Source of the DNA: Delphinus delphis
Taxonomy: Eukaryota > Chordata > Mammalia > Artiodactyla > Delphinidae
Length of the DNA: 64,000 bases
Reading direction: 5' to 3'
NCBI RefSeq assembly: GCF_949987515.2
Contig: NC_082692.2
Coordinates: 85,445,488 to 85,509,487, forward strand
Below are positions 21,944 to 33,124 of this stretch, piece after piece (the first letter of the stretch is position 1; each line of letters opens with the position of its first letter). The position numbers were made by a program, and so were the translations under genes. The notes beneath the pieces are model-generated. The model was not told where the DNA came from. It saw nothing but the letters and a program-made list of their open reading frames with translations, and did no database searches.

Positions 21944-22197
21944 TAGGGCTGCAACGGTCATTTGCGCAGGTTTTGTCCTATCGTTTACACCTGACCTGGA
22001 GGGTGTGTGGGGACTGAAATGGGTCCACGTCCTGCTTACCAAGCTGCGCTCTCTGGCTCTGGGGCTCCAACAGACCACAGGAAGGCAGGCCCTTTTGTAA
22101 TTCACCTGTGGAGTGAGTGCCATTTTGAAACCTATCCTCCAAGATGAGGCTCCGTTTTCTAATTAACACAAGGTACCATAGAGCCCATGGAGGCCCC
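21944..22197. mobile_element. Unidentified 254-bp insertion in MIR
   Basis: Interrupts the MIR at a precise point. The ends read tagggctgcaac and ggaggccc. The flanking 8-mers cccttaac (21936-21943) and cacctaac (22198-22205) match at six of eight positions, which would suit a worn hAT-type target duplication. Family not recognised. Confidence 0.5.
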
Positions 22198-22310
22198 CAC
22201 CTAACCTCTCTGAGCCTCAGTTTCCTTATGTACAAAATGAGGCTAATAGTGCCTACTTCCAAACTTGCTGGGAGGATTAAAGGAGATAACCTATGTGATT
22301 TATCCTGAGT
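22198..22310 (+). repeat. MIR SINE, right piece
   Basis: Continuation of the left piece: ctaacctctctgagcctcag, tttccttatgtacaaaatga, ggaggattaaaggagataac. Confidence 0.75.
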
Positions 22311-22459
22311 CTTTAACTGCAAAGGAAAGAAAGTCAAATTAAACTGCAAAAATATTAAATTCAAAAATGTTTTAAATGTTTGGTATACGTTGTTGGGAAG
22401 GACACAGAAGAAGCCTCAGAAAGAGAAGGAAAATTACAGGGTGAGGGTGTTAGACTAGA

Positions 22460-23140
22460 AATGGGGTTTATCAGTCAGGGTTCAGGAAACTGAACCAGGT
22501 ATTTCAGGCAGAAAAGAATTGAAAACAGGCATTAGGAGCGTATACTATGAATGGGAGGGCTGGAGGAGCAGATGTCAGGGGGCACAACTGGGCTATAGGT
22601 TTCAAGGGGATTACCGAGACTGTGCTCTAGGGTTCAGGGAGCCTCGCAAATGCCTCCCTGCTGCCACCACAACTGCCGCTCGTGCCCCATGAAGCTGAAG
22701 ACCAGACTCAGGGCATTCACTACGTAAGTAAACAATATAAATGAAAGCACTTTAATGGTGGAAGTCTCTACAGAGGGAAGATACTGTTATCATGAGGCCT
22801 CCTTTCCTGGGCAGATCTGTAGGAAATGTCTACCCTTGGGAGGTCATGGGAATTCTCCTACCCCTCAGCTGCCGGAAGCAGCCTTTTGCAGGAGGCTCAA
22901 GGGTAAGGCAGTGACATGGAGATCACACCTGCATTCTTACCTGAAGCCCTCTCCAGGGAGTGGAAGAATGTCACCTCATCCCCAGCCAGCTTGACCAGGG
23001 CTCTCCACACCTTCCTTGGAGTCACCCCAAAGCCTACAGGGCACTAGAGGCAGAGCCAGTGACTAATGAAGGGGACGAAAGGATGACGTGGGAGCCCTGG
23101 CTGCTGGTGGGGCAGGAACCAGCAGTGAAGGACAATGTGA
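22460..23140 (-). repeat. LTR-like dispersed repeat
   Basis: Starts tatcagtcagggttcaggaa, actgaaccaggtatttcag and ends in gcctacagggcactagaggc. Same type as the pieces at 3.7, 13.2 and 19.7 kb. Minus orientation inferred. Confidence 0.45.
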
Positions 23141-23164
23141 AGAGCTCGGGCAGGACAATCAGAT

Positions 23165-23400
23165 TGAATCTAGGTCAAGCCCCTGCTGCACTGTTATAGC
23201 GGCTTGACCTTAAGCAACTTATTTAAAACCTCAGTGAACTCCGCTGTAAAACGGGGGTGACAGTAACAAAAGCAGCCCCACTGAGGCTGCTGTGAGTCTG
23301 CAGTGAGATCAGGTCAGGGGCAAGGCAGCAAGGAGCACATCCATGGGCCAGGGTACCTGCAACACAGTAAATGCTCTCTGTATGTTGGTGGTGATTACGA
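23165..23400 (+). repeat. MIR SINE
   Basis: MIR order: gcggcttgaccttaagcaac, ttatttaaaacctcagtgaa, ctgtaaaacgggggtgacag, then gcaacacagtaaatgctctc at the tail. Confidence 0.7.
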
Positions 23401-23566
23401 GATCCCTTGTAGAGAACTCAGCCCTGCTCTAGAGTACTGGTGAGTGCCCAGCATACCTAGATCACAGTGGCATGGTTCCCCAGCCAGCCATCTACAGCGA
23501 TGGTCTGGCCACAGCCTAACCTGGAAGGGCTATTTGGGTGGACAATAAAGGCTAACCCGCCTGTTT

Positions 23567-23693
23567 CTGTTTTGTTTTGTTTCTGGCTGCGCCGCGCGGC
23601 ATGTGGGATCTTAGTTCCCCGACCAGGGGATCGAACCCGCGCCCCCTGCAGTGGAAGCGCAGAGTCCTAACCAGTGGACCACCAGAGAATTCC
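23567..23693 (-). mobile_element. Short tRNA-derived SINE (CHR-2/Bov-tA-like)
   Basis: Minus-strand copy of about 127 bp. It ends ccaccagagaattccc; its head in reverse complement has ggttcgatccc (a better Pol III B box than the CHR copies) and the variant A region tggtccactgg. The body shows ccgcgcggcatgtgggatct. Flanks are ctaacccgcctgttt (23552-23566) and ctaacccacctgtta (23694-23708), a 13/15 target duplication. It lacks the CHR-1 body. Confidence 0.9.
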
Positions 23694-23715
23694 CTAACCC
23701 ACCTGTTATACTGTG

Positions 23716-23772
23716 AGAGGCAGAGAGAGACAGAGACAGACAGACAGAAAAAGAGACAGAAACAGACAAACC
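23716..23772. repeat. (GACA)n-like purine-rich simple repeat
   Basis: GAGA/GACA run beginning gagaggcagagagagacaga with GACAGACAGACAG at its centre. Confidence 0.8.
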
Positions 23773-24189
23773 CAGGCCATCTCTTTCCTACTGGCACTTA
23801 CAACCTAACCTCTGATGAGCATCTCTCAGACGGTCTGGCTGCTAAATCACCACCACGGCAGTAACTGAAACAGAAAATCACGCTCGGCAGAACAACCTAG
23901 CAACATCACCATTAGCGTCTGCGGTTTTTCACTGCGAACTGGGGAGATACTATGCCTCTTTATGTGTTCATGGGCGCAGTCAGATATATATCTTTACCAA
24001 TATTTCAACAGGGACTGGGCCCTTCCCGCTCTTTCCTTTCACAGGTGATATGTGGGGCTGTTCATTCAGGGAGCCCAAGAGGAACCGTACACTCTTCCAC
24101 GTTATCTGAGGCTGCCCAGCTCCGTGGCTAATGCAAGAATTTCATTTGCTTCCCTCCTCCCCCCCCCTTCCTCTGCCATCCTTGAGTAT

Positions 24190-24480
24190 GCATTTGTACA
24201 GGGGAGACAGAAATGGAACACATAATCACACAAATCCGTAACTAAAATCAAATTGAGCAAACCATGCCTCCAGGGGAATCGGCTATCTTTAGAGGGGAAA
24301 AGGGAGATGGATTTGAGGAAACGTTGAGAACGAGGTGAAGAGGGGTGGGTATAAGAAAGGAAGAGAAAAATGTTCTAGCGAAGAGGAACAGTAGGTGCAA
24401 AGGCCCTGAGGCATGAGGGAGCTTAGCATGTCTGATGAGCCAAAAGGAAGGTGGTGTGAGTGGAGGGCAGAGGGCAAGGG
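24190..24480 (+). repeat. L2 LINE fragment
   Basis: The L2 marker block aggaacagtaggtgcaaagg, ccctgaggcatgagggag is clear; the flanks are worn. Confidence 0.65.
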
Positions 24481-24884
24481 GAGGGGAGGGCAGCAGAGGA
24501 GCGAGGCTGGTGGAGTGGCAGAGTGTGACTCACATATCTTAAAAGCAATGGGGAGATTTTCCTGCACACTATGTTAGAACCCTCATAATGCCAAGGTCTG
24601 ACTGTGTGGCTTCCTTGCCCCATAATTTCTGCTGCTCTCCGTTACCCGTTACAGTGGTTTTCAAGGTGAGGGAATTATGGAAATGCAGGGGATGTGTTTG
24701 GTTGTCACAGCGATAGAGAAGTGTTACTGGCGTTTGCTGGAGTAGGGGCGGGGTGACGAGGTGCCAGACATCCTATCATGTGAAGAATTATTCCACATAA
24801 TGGATTGATACACTACCTATCACACAGTTTTTGAGGGGACTTCATGTGGGTGAAAAACCAGTTTTGAGTTATCTGAGCTGTCGT

Positions 24885-25445
24885 GGTTCTAACACATATC
24901 TGCAAACGTATTGCCACTCCTCCCTTCAAAGCACGGAGCCTAATTCCCCTTCCTTTGAATGTGGGCCAGACTTAGTGACTTTCTTCTACAGAAAAGAATG
25001 TGGGAGAAGGGATGCTGTGTGACTTCTGAGGTGGGTTATTAAAAGCACAGCTTCTGTCTTTCCCTCTGTCCCTTGGATCACTCACTGGGGGGAAGCCAGC
25101 TGCCATGTTGTGATAACACTCGAGCAGCCCTGTGTGTGGAAATGTGCACAGGGAGGAACTGAGGCCTCCTGCCAACAGCCAGCGCCAGCTTGCCGGCCTT
25201 GTGGGTGAGACACCTAGGAAGTGGCCCTTGCAGTCTCAGTCAAGCCTCCAGATGATTTTAGACCTCAGCCTTCAAGTCTGCCAGCTGAGGCCCCAGACAA
25301 TATGGAGGAGAGACAAGCTGGCCCCTCTATGCCCTGTCTGAATTCCTGGCCCTGGGAAACTATGAGAGATAATAAATGATTATTACTGTTTTCAGCCATT
25401 AAGTATTGGTAATAATGTCACGTAGCAGGAGATAATACATGAGTC
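24885..25445 (+). repeat. MLT1-type solo LTR
   Basis: Near full length. Blocks: gaaaagaatgtgggagaagg, tcactggggggaagccagct, cagccctgtgtgtggaaatg, gaggcctcctgccaacagcc, gtcaagcctccagatga, then gagagataataaatgattat, ttttcagccattaagt and a worn end. The 3' block carries the usual AATAAA. Confidence 0.75.
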
Positions 25446-26030
25446 AATAACTTAACTCCACCTACACACCAGCAAAAAATTTTTTTGCACAGTTTTAACA
25501 CATATTAAGGTTTCTAGGAATGCAACGAATGTGTAAATCAGGAGATAGTTGTACTTTGCTTTGCTTGAACCTTTATCCAAAGTTGTTCTCTACTTGAAAA
25601 TTAACGTCACCAACAGCAAGGCCCCTCAAGGTATCTGAGTCACCAAAGGAGACACCTTAATAGTCTATGTTTGCAGATGCTGCATCCACAGCGATTCCTT
25701 ATAAATTTGAATATTCAGCTGAATATTGTCTTTCATCCAAACTTTTCTGTAAGGTGCAACATCTGACTTCTTCATTTACGTATTGAAATGTATGATATTG
25801 TAAATCGCATTTCTTTAATCTCTCCTTTATATTAGAGTTAGGCCGTTATACTTATTTTTTGAAAATTATGTGAGTAAGCAGGTTATGTTTAAAAAGTGAA
25901 TTTCATCTCAGGGTGATAAAGGGACATCACAAAATAACTGTTAAGAAAAAGAAGGTGAGACTTTTCGGACAACTGCTAGAGAATAGTTTAATGACTTAAG
26001 AAATTAAGATCAGTTGTTCTCTGACCCTTG
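25446..26030. other. Unassigned AT-rich stretch
   Basis: AT-rich, no repeat recognised. Holds a perfect 18-bp palindrome at 25710-25727. Confidence 0.4.
25710..25727. repeat. Perfect 18-bp palindrome
   Basis: Reads aatattcagctgaatatt, identical on both strands with no spacer. Confidence 0.95.
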
Positions 26031-26380
26031 ATACCCTTGGCAACCTTCCAGCATTACTTCCTGCTATTTCATTACCTGAGCCCCTTTCTCTAGGCAAAAC
26101 GAGCCTTCTCACTGTTCTCCAAACAGACTGCACTCTTCTGTTTTCCCTTGTGCTGTTTCCTTATCCCGAATTCCCTCTTTCCCCACGTGTATTTTAAAAT
26201 CTTACTTCTCCCTGACGTATACGTTCATTCAACAATGACAATGCACCTTTACTGGCCAGACCTGTGAGTGCACTGGGGCTCGGCGATGAACGACACGGGT
26301 GCCCGAGGTTTGCCCTGAGCCTTCAGCAGAACTTGTGCAATTACAGGAACGTGATGAGGGGAAAGGCCGGATGCCCACAC
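26030..26380 (+). repeat. L2 LINE fragment
   Basis: L2-like order: ccttccagcattacttcctg, ctgagcccctttctctaggc, ttctgttttcccttgtgctg, atcttacttctccctgacg. Diverged. Confidence 0.5.
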
Positions 26381-26387
26381 AGAGTTA

Positions 26388-27510
26388 GCATTGAGGGGAA
26401 TTCATGTAGGTAAAAAAAAAAAATCCTCTCTGAGTCCTCCATGCTGTAGTGGTTTTAAAACACATAGAACAGAGTGGTCCCCACCCAGTCCTGCAGGGAG
26501 TGACAGGCAGGCTGGGATTCCACGCTGTGCCCAAGCCCTTCCTCTTTCCACCTGACCAGCTCCCTGGTTTGGAATCTTTGCTCTGTGTACAGTTGCCTGC
26601 TTTCTTCAAACTGGATTGTACGGGCTCTCCTACTAGGCATGCCGCCACCCCTTCACCCTTAAAGCTTCTGTCCTGGGGAGGCCTGGAAAACTCTAGAACT
26701 AGATCTGCTTTCTTTCTGGCAGCTGCCATGTGCTAAAGCTGGTGGCTGGAGACAGAACACAGAGTCCGTGGGATGTGCACCCTCAAGAACACCGGGGAAT
26801 AAGTACTGCAGGGAGCAGAGCAGCCCCTGCCTGGGTCCCAGCCCTCCCCTGCAGCCCAGCTGGTCCCGATAGCTTGACAGGGTCCTGGCTGCTCTACGCA
26901 ACCACCCTGGCTGATTTACGCACCCCTGCTCTCATTGCTTATTTACTCCATCTGCATTCCTCCCTTACTGACCAGACTGTGAAAGTACAATGCCCGAGAA
27001 TACACACAAGTCACAGGATAAATCTTTCAGGGATGCACCCCCCCCAAACACGCTCCAAGTCAAAGCAGCCTGGAGGAGACACTGCTGAATTTTCAAAACA
27101 AAATCGCAAGAAAGTGGATTTTCTCACAGAAGAAACCAGCAAAGGGAAAGTCCTTGCCTTTCCCACCCTGCCCTCCCACAGTTCTTTCCAAGTGGCCTGG
27201 GATTTGGAGGGGAGCCAGAGTGAATGGTGGCTTCTTGCCACTGGAGGGCACTCTGGAACCCTGAGACCAGGAGGGATCTGATTTGTTGGGCCTTTTTACC
27301 GGAAACGCGATCCCAGTTAGCATTAGCAGACCATCTGGAAATCCATCCTCGAAACGGCAGCGATGACAAATGGGTTTTAGAAATGAGGGCTCGGGGCGAG
27401 GGAGGGCAGAGGGCAGAGGGCGGAAGCGAACCAAAAGGCTTTAAGTTGTACTGCAGGTGGAAAAGAGCGAGCCTGACTTTGCTTGCCAATGCTCAGAAGA
27501 AAAAGGGTTT
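26388..27510. other. Unassigned; left part may be an MLT1-like LTR
   Basis: The start (ttgaggggaattcatgtagg ... gtggttttaaaacacatag) resembles the area just left of 24.9 kb, so part could be a second MLT1-like LTR. The 183-codon frame at 26730-27281 and several others have no domain I recognise and no codon signature; I do not call them genes. Confidence 0.35.
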
Positions 27511-27514
27511 GGTT

Positions 27515-27775
27515 CACTCAGTGGTTCTCAACTTGGGGTTATTTTTGTTTCTGCTTGCAGGAACATTCAGCGGTGTCTGGAGACATATTTGATTGTCACA
27601 ACCGGGGTGGTGGGGCTGGTGGTGTCACTTGCAGCTGTGAGTAGAGGCCAGGAATTCTGCTCACTACAATCATCCCATAACGCACAGAACACCCACCCAC
27701 ACACCCACACACCCCACTCCACGCAAAGAATTCTCTAGTGCAAAATGCCCATGTTGAGGACCCCCGAGTTAACCC
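27515..27775 (+). repeat. hAT-Charlie-type MITE
   Basis: Classic order: cagtggttctcaacttgggg, gtgtctggagacatatttga, ttgtcacaaccggggtggtg, cagaacacccacccacaca, caaagaattctctagtgcaa, ending gttgaggacccccgag. It includes a C/A-rich run near 27690-27720. Confidence 0.75.
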
Positions 27776-27979
27776 AGTAGTGATTTTCAGCGCTGCCTGC
27801 TCAGTGGGTAGGAGGCCCACATTCCAGTTTTGTCCACAGCTTCTATTCCATACACAGCTGAACTGTCCCCCAGCAACGGGTCTGGTTTTGCAGATGCTGT
27901 CATGGTTCACAGAAGGAAAATCAGCCCCGGATCTTCACTGCAACCCCTTTCTTCCCCTGTGCTATGATGGGTTTCCCCA

Positions 27980-28420
27980 GTAGTGGACTCTGAGACAAGG
28001 ATTGGAGCATAAGTAGTTGATCTGGAAAGGAACCCCAGGAAACACTCCTAGGGGAGTGGGAGAGAGACAGGGAACGGTGTGCGCTCAAGTAAGTTACCAT
28101 GGTGGTCAATGAGACTATGATCCTGCTGGGGAGTCTGGACCCAGGTATAGAACACACACTTCAGAGTTACTCCGACGGAAGAGGTGACAGGCCGGACATC
28201 TGTCCTCTCACGCTCATCAGTCACCTGCTGAGGGATGCTGGATGGGAAGATGCTGGGCACTCGTTCTCTGGAACTGCAGGCTGCCTTGTTCGCAGAGGGT
28301 CTCCAGCTGCAGAGCTGAGCATGTGCTGGCCAGCGGGCTACAGGGCCAGACAGCATCCACTACCCCCTCACCCCACAGGCCCGAGTATGTCAGAAGTCCT
28401 ATGCATGGTCGTTCATGCTC
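27980..28420 (-). repeat. ERVL/MaLR-type solo LTR
   Basis: Begins ggactctgagacaaggattg, gagcataagtagttgatctg, aacaccc-like 'caggaaacactcctagggga', the reverse complement of the LTR 3' end family at 15.5, 42.3 and 62.2 kb. Right boundary approximate. Confidence 0.55.
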
Positions 28421-28704
28421 TATTTGAGGACCACAGCTCCCTTTCTGATTGTGAAGGGATGTACCACGGTCCCTTAATGGAGAACAAGTAGATATCGGCA
28501 GTGCCTCAGCCAGAGCTCCAGTTTCTTGGTCCCTCAGATGCCACTGCAGCATTAGCCAGCAGCAGGCCCAGTCAAAGGGTCCGGGGAGCAGAGGAAGACT
28601 CACCCAGAAGCTAAGGAAATGTCAGCCTCCGGGGCTCCTTGGGTTCACGGGGCCATGTGAGGTCCTGGGAGTTGATGGGGCGCTACAGGGCTCTAAGTCA
28701 GTGT

Positions 28705-28850
28705 CAGCCCACCCTTAATGTGCACCTTGTGAAAGGTAGATTCGGATTCAGTGGGTCTAAAGGAGAGGCTGGCGATGCTGCATTTCTATCAGGCTCCCGG
28801 GTGATGCCCTTGATGCTGGTCCACTGAACTCAGAGTGGAGTGGAGGCCAG
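28705..28850. repeat. MER5-like hAT MITE
   Basis: The order cttaatgtgcaccttgtgaa, attcggattcagtgggtcta, ctgcatttctatcaggctcc, cgggtgatgcccttgatgct is typical of MER5A. Confidence 0.7.
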
Positions 28851-29430
28851 GTTGTAACCAGTAAGCATTTGTACATAAACACTTCCATGTAAGCATTCCT
28901 GGGAAATTGCCTAATAAGATCTCAGAAGAAGGGGTCTGCAGCTCCAAGACTCCTTTTTACATTCTATATAAACGTTCACACCTAGCTTTCTAATTTTTTT
29001 TTTTCTTAAAGGACCCTCCTTCCACCACCCACTGATAAGCCTCAGGTCTCATGAAACTTGGATCTTCCTTGTCTGAGAGCATTTGAGAGAGCTAAGATCT
29101 AGCTTGGACAGTCTGGGTCCCATGCATTTTGATTTGGATAGCAGGAGTTGTGGAACTTTCTGCTTCCATTTCCTGCTCCATGATCTCAGACAGCTTTCAA
29201 AGTTAGAGGCACAGTAAAGCAAAGGAGGAGATAACCGAGGAAAGGCATCCTGTAGATTAGCTGACAGGTGGTGTGAAACCTGGAACTCAGGCAGTGTTTT
29301 TCACGAGCTACTTCAAAACTCTGTATGTTGTGTGAAATCAAATTCACATTTTATGGCAACACAAGGAAAAATTAAACATAAAAATTTCCTCTGCCCTTTG
29401 GCCTCCTCTCTCCCCTTTACTGTGCACTGT
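28850..29430. other. Unassigned stretch
   Basis: AT-rich, with a T run near 28995-29004. No repeat or exon recognised. Confidence 0.3.
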
Positions 29431-29434
29431 AGAT

Positions 29435-29780
29435 CTGCATTATACATCAACAAAACCTTCCCACCGGCAGAAATGCCAGCTCACCCATAAAAAGCAACAT
29501 TCTCCAAGCATCAACAAGACAAATCCTTAAAAGATAACATTCCTTCTTGATCTTGTAGAAGGCCACAATTACCCATGACCCATTACTTGCTAGACTGGAT
29601 AAACTGTCAATAATATGTCATTTAATGTACAGCCCTCTGTCACAAAAACTTACATAATTGTGCTGTGACCTCTAATGGGGGGAACAGTTCTCGGAGCTCT
29701 CTGACAGTCTATTCCCGGGCTATAATCCTCAGTTTGGCTCGAATACGATTTTCCATTTATTTCTTAGATGGACTGATTAA
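29435..29780 (+). repeat. ERV1-like solo LTR
   Basis: Typical LTR 3' part: acaaaaacttacataattgt, ctgtgacctctaat, gaacagttctcggagctctc, gacagtctattcccgggcta, cctcagtttggctcgaatac (a mutated AATAAA), then ttccatttatttcttagatg. Solo LTR with no internal ERV sequence recognised. Confidence 0.7.
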
Positions 29781-30260
29781 CTATTTTGTCAACATAGGAA
29801 ACTGATTGTAAAGCAAATACATTTTGTCCAGGGGAGGTGCAATTGATCCCCACCTACCTTTGGAACACAACAGTATCGCATCTATTAGCAAGCCCATTCT
29901 GGCGTTTCTGACTACCTATATATTCTTCTTTGAGGTTGTTGAAATAACTGATTTGTTTTCCATTGCTTAACAAGTTAAATAAAATCTTGAACCTGTGTTC
30001 CCTTTATGTGTATGAGCATAATTTTACCTTTCAAAAAATATTTCCCTTTAACATGGTCCCCCTGCATGTACTCCCACCCCATCCATTCCAGTCCTGCAAC
30101 CGACTGACCAGTCTCTCCCTTTGGGAGTCCTGACAACAGTGGAAGAGGCAACGGCTCCCAACTCCTTCTCCCCTTGGGAGCTAACGTAGATCTCTAAGAG
30201 TACCAAGGCTTTGCTATGTCCCAGCACTCCCTGCTATGCCTAGGACTCCTACATAGGTGA
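29780..30260. other. Unassigned stretch
   Basis: No repeat recognised; AT-rich left, C-rich right. Confidence 0.3.
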
Positions 30261-30264
30261 AGCA

Positions 30265-30500
30265 GTACAGTCCAGAGTCAAAGGCACAGGCTTTGGAGCC
30301 CAAATACCTGCTTTGCGTCCAGGGCTACCACTTCCTGGCTGTGTGACTCTGGACAGTTTACCCGATGTCTCTGAGACCTGGTTTCATCTGCCCTCTGGGC
30401 ACTATTCATAGAAGCTGTACTGAAAAAGTCGTAAGGATTAAATCTGTGCACATCTGTGAAATGCTCAGCACAGGCCTGGAATTAAATGCATGCCTGTTTG
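30265..30500 (+). repeat. MIR SINE
   Basis: Long MIR: tgaagcagtacagtccagag, caggctttggagcccaaata, ccacttcctggctgtgtgac, ggacagtttacccgatgtct, atgctcagcacaggcctgg. Confidence 0.85.
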
Positions 30501-30529
30501 GCCACTCCTGTTGAGATGACATTCAATAT

Positions 30530-30957
30530 TTTTTTGTCACGATGAGACATGTTTTCCACTTTCTGCCCTCATTCACTCTCTGCAAGTCTCCCCGCTGCTC
30601 TGTGGCCCAGGAAGCTGACCCCCTTGTCCTCTGACTTCTGGTTGGCTGCTACCAATCCAACCCCCCTTCCCCTCTCTGGAGCTGTCTTGGGTGGGCAGGA
30701 TCCATCAAAGGGCACAGCTCCTGCCAGGCTGCCATTGCCACCTCCAGGTCCTATAACTGCCCTTCCCCCGTCCCTTCAGGACTTCAGCGTGGTCCTAGCC
30801 CCGTGTTCCTAGTCCTGCATGGCTGCGTATCCACGGCAGGGTATGCCCCTACACCCGCCCACTCCTTTGTAAATATTATAGTTCCTTTACTAAACACTCC
30901 TCCAATTACCCACACCAAGAATGCCACCTGTGTCCTGTCGCGACCCTGACACAGTGA
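30530..30957 (+). repeat. ERVL/MaLR-type solo LTR
   Basis: 3' end recognisable: tttgtaaatattatagttcc, tttactaaacactcctccaa, ttacccacaccaagaatgcc, tgtgtcctgtcgcgaccctg acaca. The 5' half is loosely C-rich. The frame at 30549-30812 lies within it. Confidence 0.55.
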
Positions 30958-31103
30958 TTGCTATTTTTAATACTCACTCTTATGCGTTCATTTCTATTCC
31001 TAAGTGAGTGATGCTCCTCTGAGCCTCGCGGAAACAGAGTCGGAACCTTTGCACCTGTTTCACCTTAGCAGCGAGTGCTTCGCGGGCATGAAACCAACAT
31101 GCC

Positions 31104-31145
31104 ACCCTGGAAGGTAACATTCCTTACCCTGGAAGGGTAACATTC
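31104..31145. repeat. Two-copy imperfect tandem repeat
   Basis: accctggaaggtaacattc (31104-31122) is repeated as accctggaagggtaacattc (31126-31145), one G longer. Confidence 0.85.
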
Positions 31146-31149
31146 ACGG

Positions 31150-31610
31150 CTGACCAAAACATACACAACGTCCATGGAAAGATGTACATTATGATGCTTT
31201 TTTTTTCTTCCCCCAGGCACCCTGCCTCAGGTGTCCAGGAGTCCCTCCTCTGGTGTCCCGCTGGCTTCTCTCCCTCCCCTGCCCATTGCCCTTGTTTTCC
31301 TCAACTCCCACCTCCCCCGTGTCCTGGCTCCATCTCGGAGCAAGGACGGTGGGCCCCTCTGGTGGGTCATCTGAGAGAGCTCTAAGTCCAGCACTTGCTA
31401 CAGAAAGGAGCATCTTCAACTCGTACATGCCTCTCTCTTGTGAGCTGCCTAACACCCATGTGTTATGAGGCAGATATGACAGGTTCACTGAACAGTCTGG
31501 GTTCTGTAAGGTTACAAATGACCGTTATATCTTCTCCAACTGCTGCCTTCAAGTGTGCTTAATCTCTCTTAATGAAACAAATTCCCTAACTCTACTTGTT
31601 TTCAGGTTTC
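31150..31610. other. Unassigned C-rich stretch
   Basis: Contains a T/C-rich run ending in CAG (31199-31218) that resembles a splice acceptor. No supporting exon evidence. Confidence 0.3.
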
Positions 31611-31623
31611 AAAAGTCCAGTCC

Positions 31624-31825
31624 TGGGCTTCCCTGGTGGCACAGTGGTTGAGAGTCCACCTGCCGATGCAGGGGACATGGGTTCGTGCTCCAGTCTGGGA
31701 AGATCCCACATGCCATGGAGCGGCTGGGCCCGTGAGCCATGGCCGCTGAGCCTGCGCGTCTGGAGCCTGTGCTCCGCAACAGGAGAGGCCACAACAGTGA
31801 GAGGCCCGCGTACCGCAAAAAAAAA
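31624..31825 (+). mobile_element. CHR-type tRNA-derived SINE
   Basis: Start gggcttccctggtggcacag, A box tggcacagtgg (fits TRGYNNAGYGG), variant B box ggttcgtgctc, and a 13-base A tail that partly counts in the duplication. Exact target duplication aaaagtccagtcc at 31611-31623 and 31826-31838. Several CpG sites are decayed (for example ccatggag for ccgcggag), so it may be an older copy. Frames of 85-96 codons are SINE-derived. Confidence 0.95.
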
Positions 31826-31839
31826 AAAAGTCCAGTCCA

Positions 31840-32470
31840 GGCTCGCTTCAGGTTTTGATCGCCCATCCCAGTGAACTCTCATCTCCCAGCCCCCAGAAAA
31901 TGCCTGGCTTTGACCCCTGGGGTCTTGGAGGGAAGGGGAGTGGTCCGTCCTTCAGCTCCTTCCCCTGCATCTCTCAGCCTCCCTCCTCTCCCGTGTTAAG
32001 GGTTGAGAGGCAGGCTGGGGAAGAAGAGATAAATGTTTCTGAACTGGTACTGTTCTTCCTATTTGAGGCTCTCCCGGCTTCTCTGGCAATACCTTCTGCT
32101 GGGCTGGCAGCCAGCACAGGCTTTCTCCTGGGGCAGATAACTAAGTTGTACCGGAAGCCCTGGGAGAGGGGCCTCCCACCCTCATTTCCCTGTCCTGAAC
32201 CATACCTTCTGGCTAGACATCTGCCAGACGCCTCCGGGGTAGATAAAGATGGTTGCAGAGTCTTTGCCTCAACTTCCAGCAGATGAGGAATCTCTTTCCT
32301 CTCGCCTTGAACCTGGGCTGGCAGAATGCAGCAGAAGGGACACTCTGGGAGTTCTCGGCCTAGGTCATAAGAAACCTTGCAGCTGCCGCCAGGATCTCTT
32401 GGAACGTTCCCTGGGAAACCCGAGCCACCACGACAGAAGTCTGACTATTCTGAGATCGCTGTGCTGGCAG
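31840..32470. other. Unassigned stretch
   Basis: Frames of 80 and 143 codons on the plus strand have no recognisable domain. No repeat identified. Confidence 0.35.
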
Positions 32471-32474
32471 AGTG

Positions 32475-32745
32475 ACTTGCAGGCACTCTGATCAATAGTC
32501 CCCGCTGAGCCCAGCCTTCCAGCCATCCCAACAAGTCAACAGCCCAGCCCATCCACCAGCTGCATACAACCAAGGACCTCAGGCGAAGCCACACAGGACA
32601 GAGGAATTCTCAGCACAGCCCTGCCCGAATTCCTGACTCACAAACTCAAACTCATGACACATAAAAAATGGCTGTTTTTTTAGCCATTGCACTTTGGGGT
32701 GGCTTGTTACACAGGAGTAAGTAACCAGAGCGACCCCACAGCTCC
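32475..32745 (+). repeat. MLT1-like LTR remnant
   Basis: Tail with ctgcccgaattcctgactca caaact, ttttagccattgcactttgg, ggtggcttgttacacaggag matches the 3' end of MLT1-like LTRs. Confidence 0.5.
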
Positions 32746-32909
32746 TGTCCTTGGTGCTGGAGTAATCCCTTGGGTGGGTTAGTTACAAGATGGTCCAGAT
32801 CAAGCCACATCTCTTGGTGTCTACACAACGCACAGCTGCTCTGGGGTTTTCTTTCTCTTCCCATCTCTCTCTGATTCTTCTCCCCCTGCCCAATTCTGGG
32901 GTGACTCTT

Positions 32910-33124
32910 GTTTTGTTTTTTTTGTTGTTTTTGTATTACGCGGGCCTCTCACTGTTGTGGCCTCTCGCGTTGCAGAGCACAGGCTCCAGACGCGCAGGCT
33001 CAGCGGCCATGGCTCACAGGCCCGGCCACTCCGCGGCATGTGGGATCTTCCCGGACCGGGGCACGAACCCGCGTCCCCTGCATCGGCAGGTGGACTCCCA
33101 ACCATTGCGCCACCAGGGAAGCCC
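32910..33124 (-). mobile_element. CHR-type tRNA-derived SINE
   Basis: Minus-strand copy. T-rich tail with G interruptions, body ctcactgttgtggcctctcg, head ending caccagggaagccc. The A box in reverse complement is tggcgcaatgg, one step off TRGYNNAGYGG. No secure target duplication seen. Frames of 82-179 codons here are SINE-derived. Confidence 0.94.

Noticed and set aside
21626..22123. 165-codon minus-strand open frame
   Set aside because: Mostly CHR SINE antisense plus a MIR and an insertion.
26730..27281. 183-codon plus-strand open frame
   Set aside because: No known domain, many competing frames on both strands, and no exon boundaries that I can defend.
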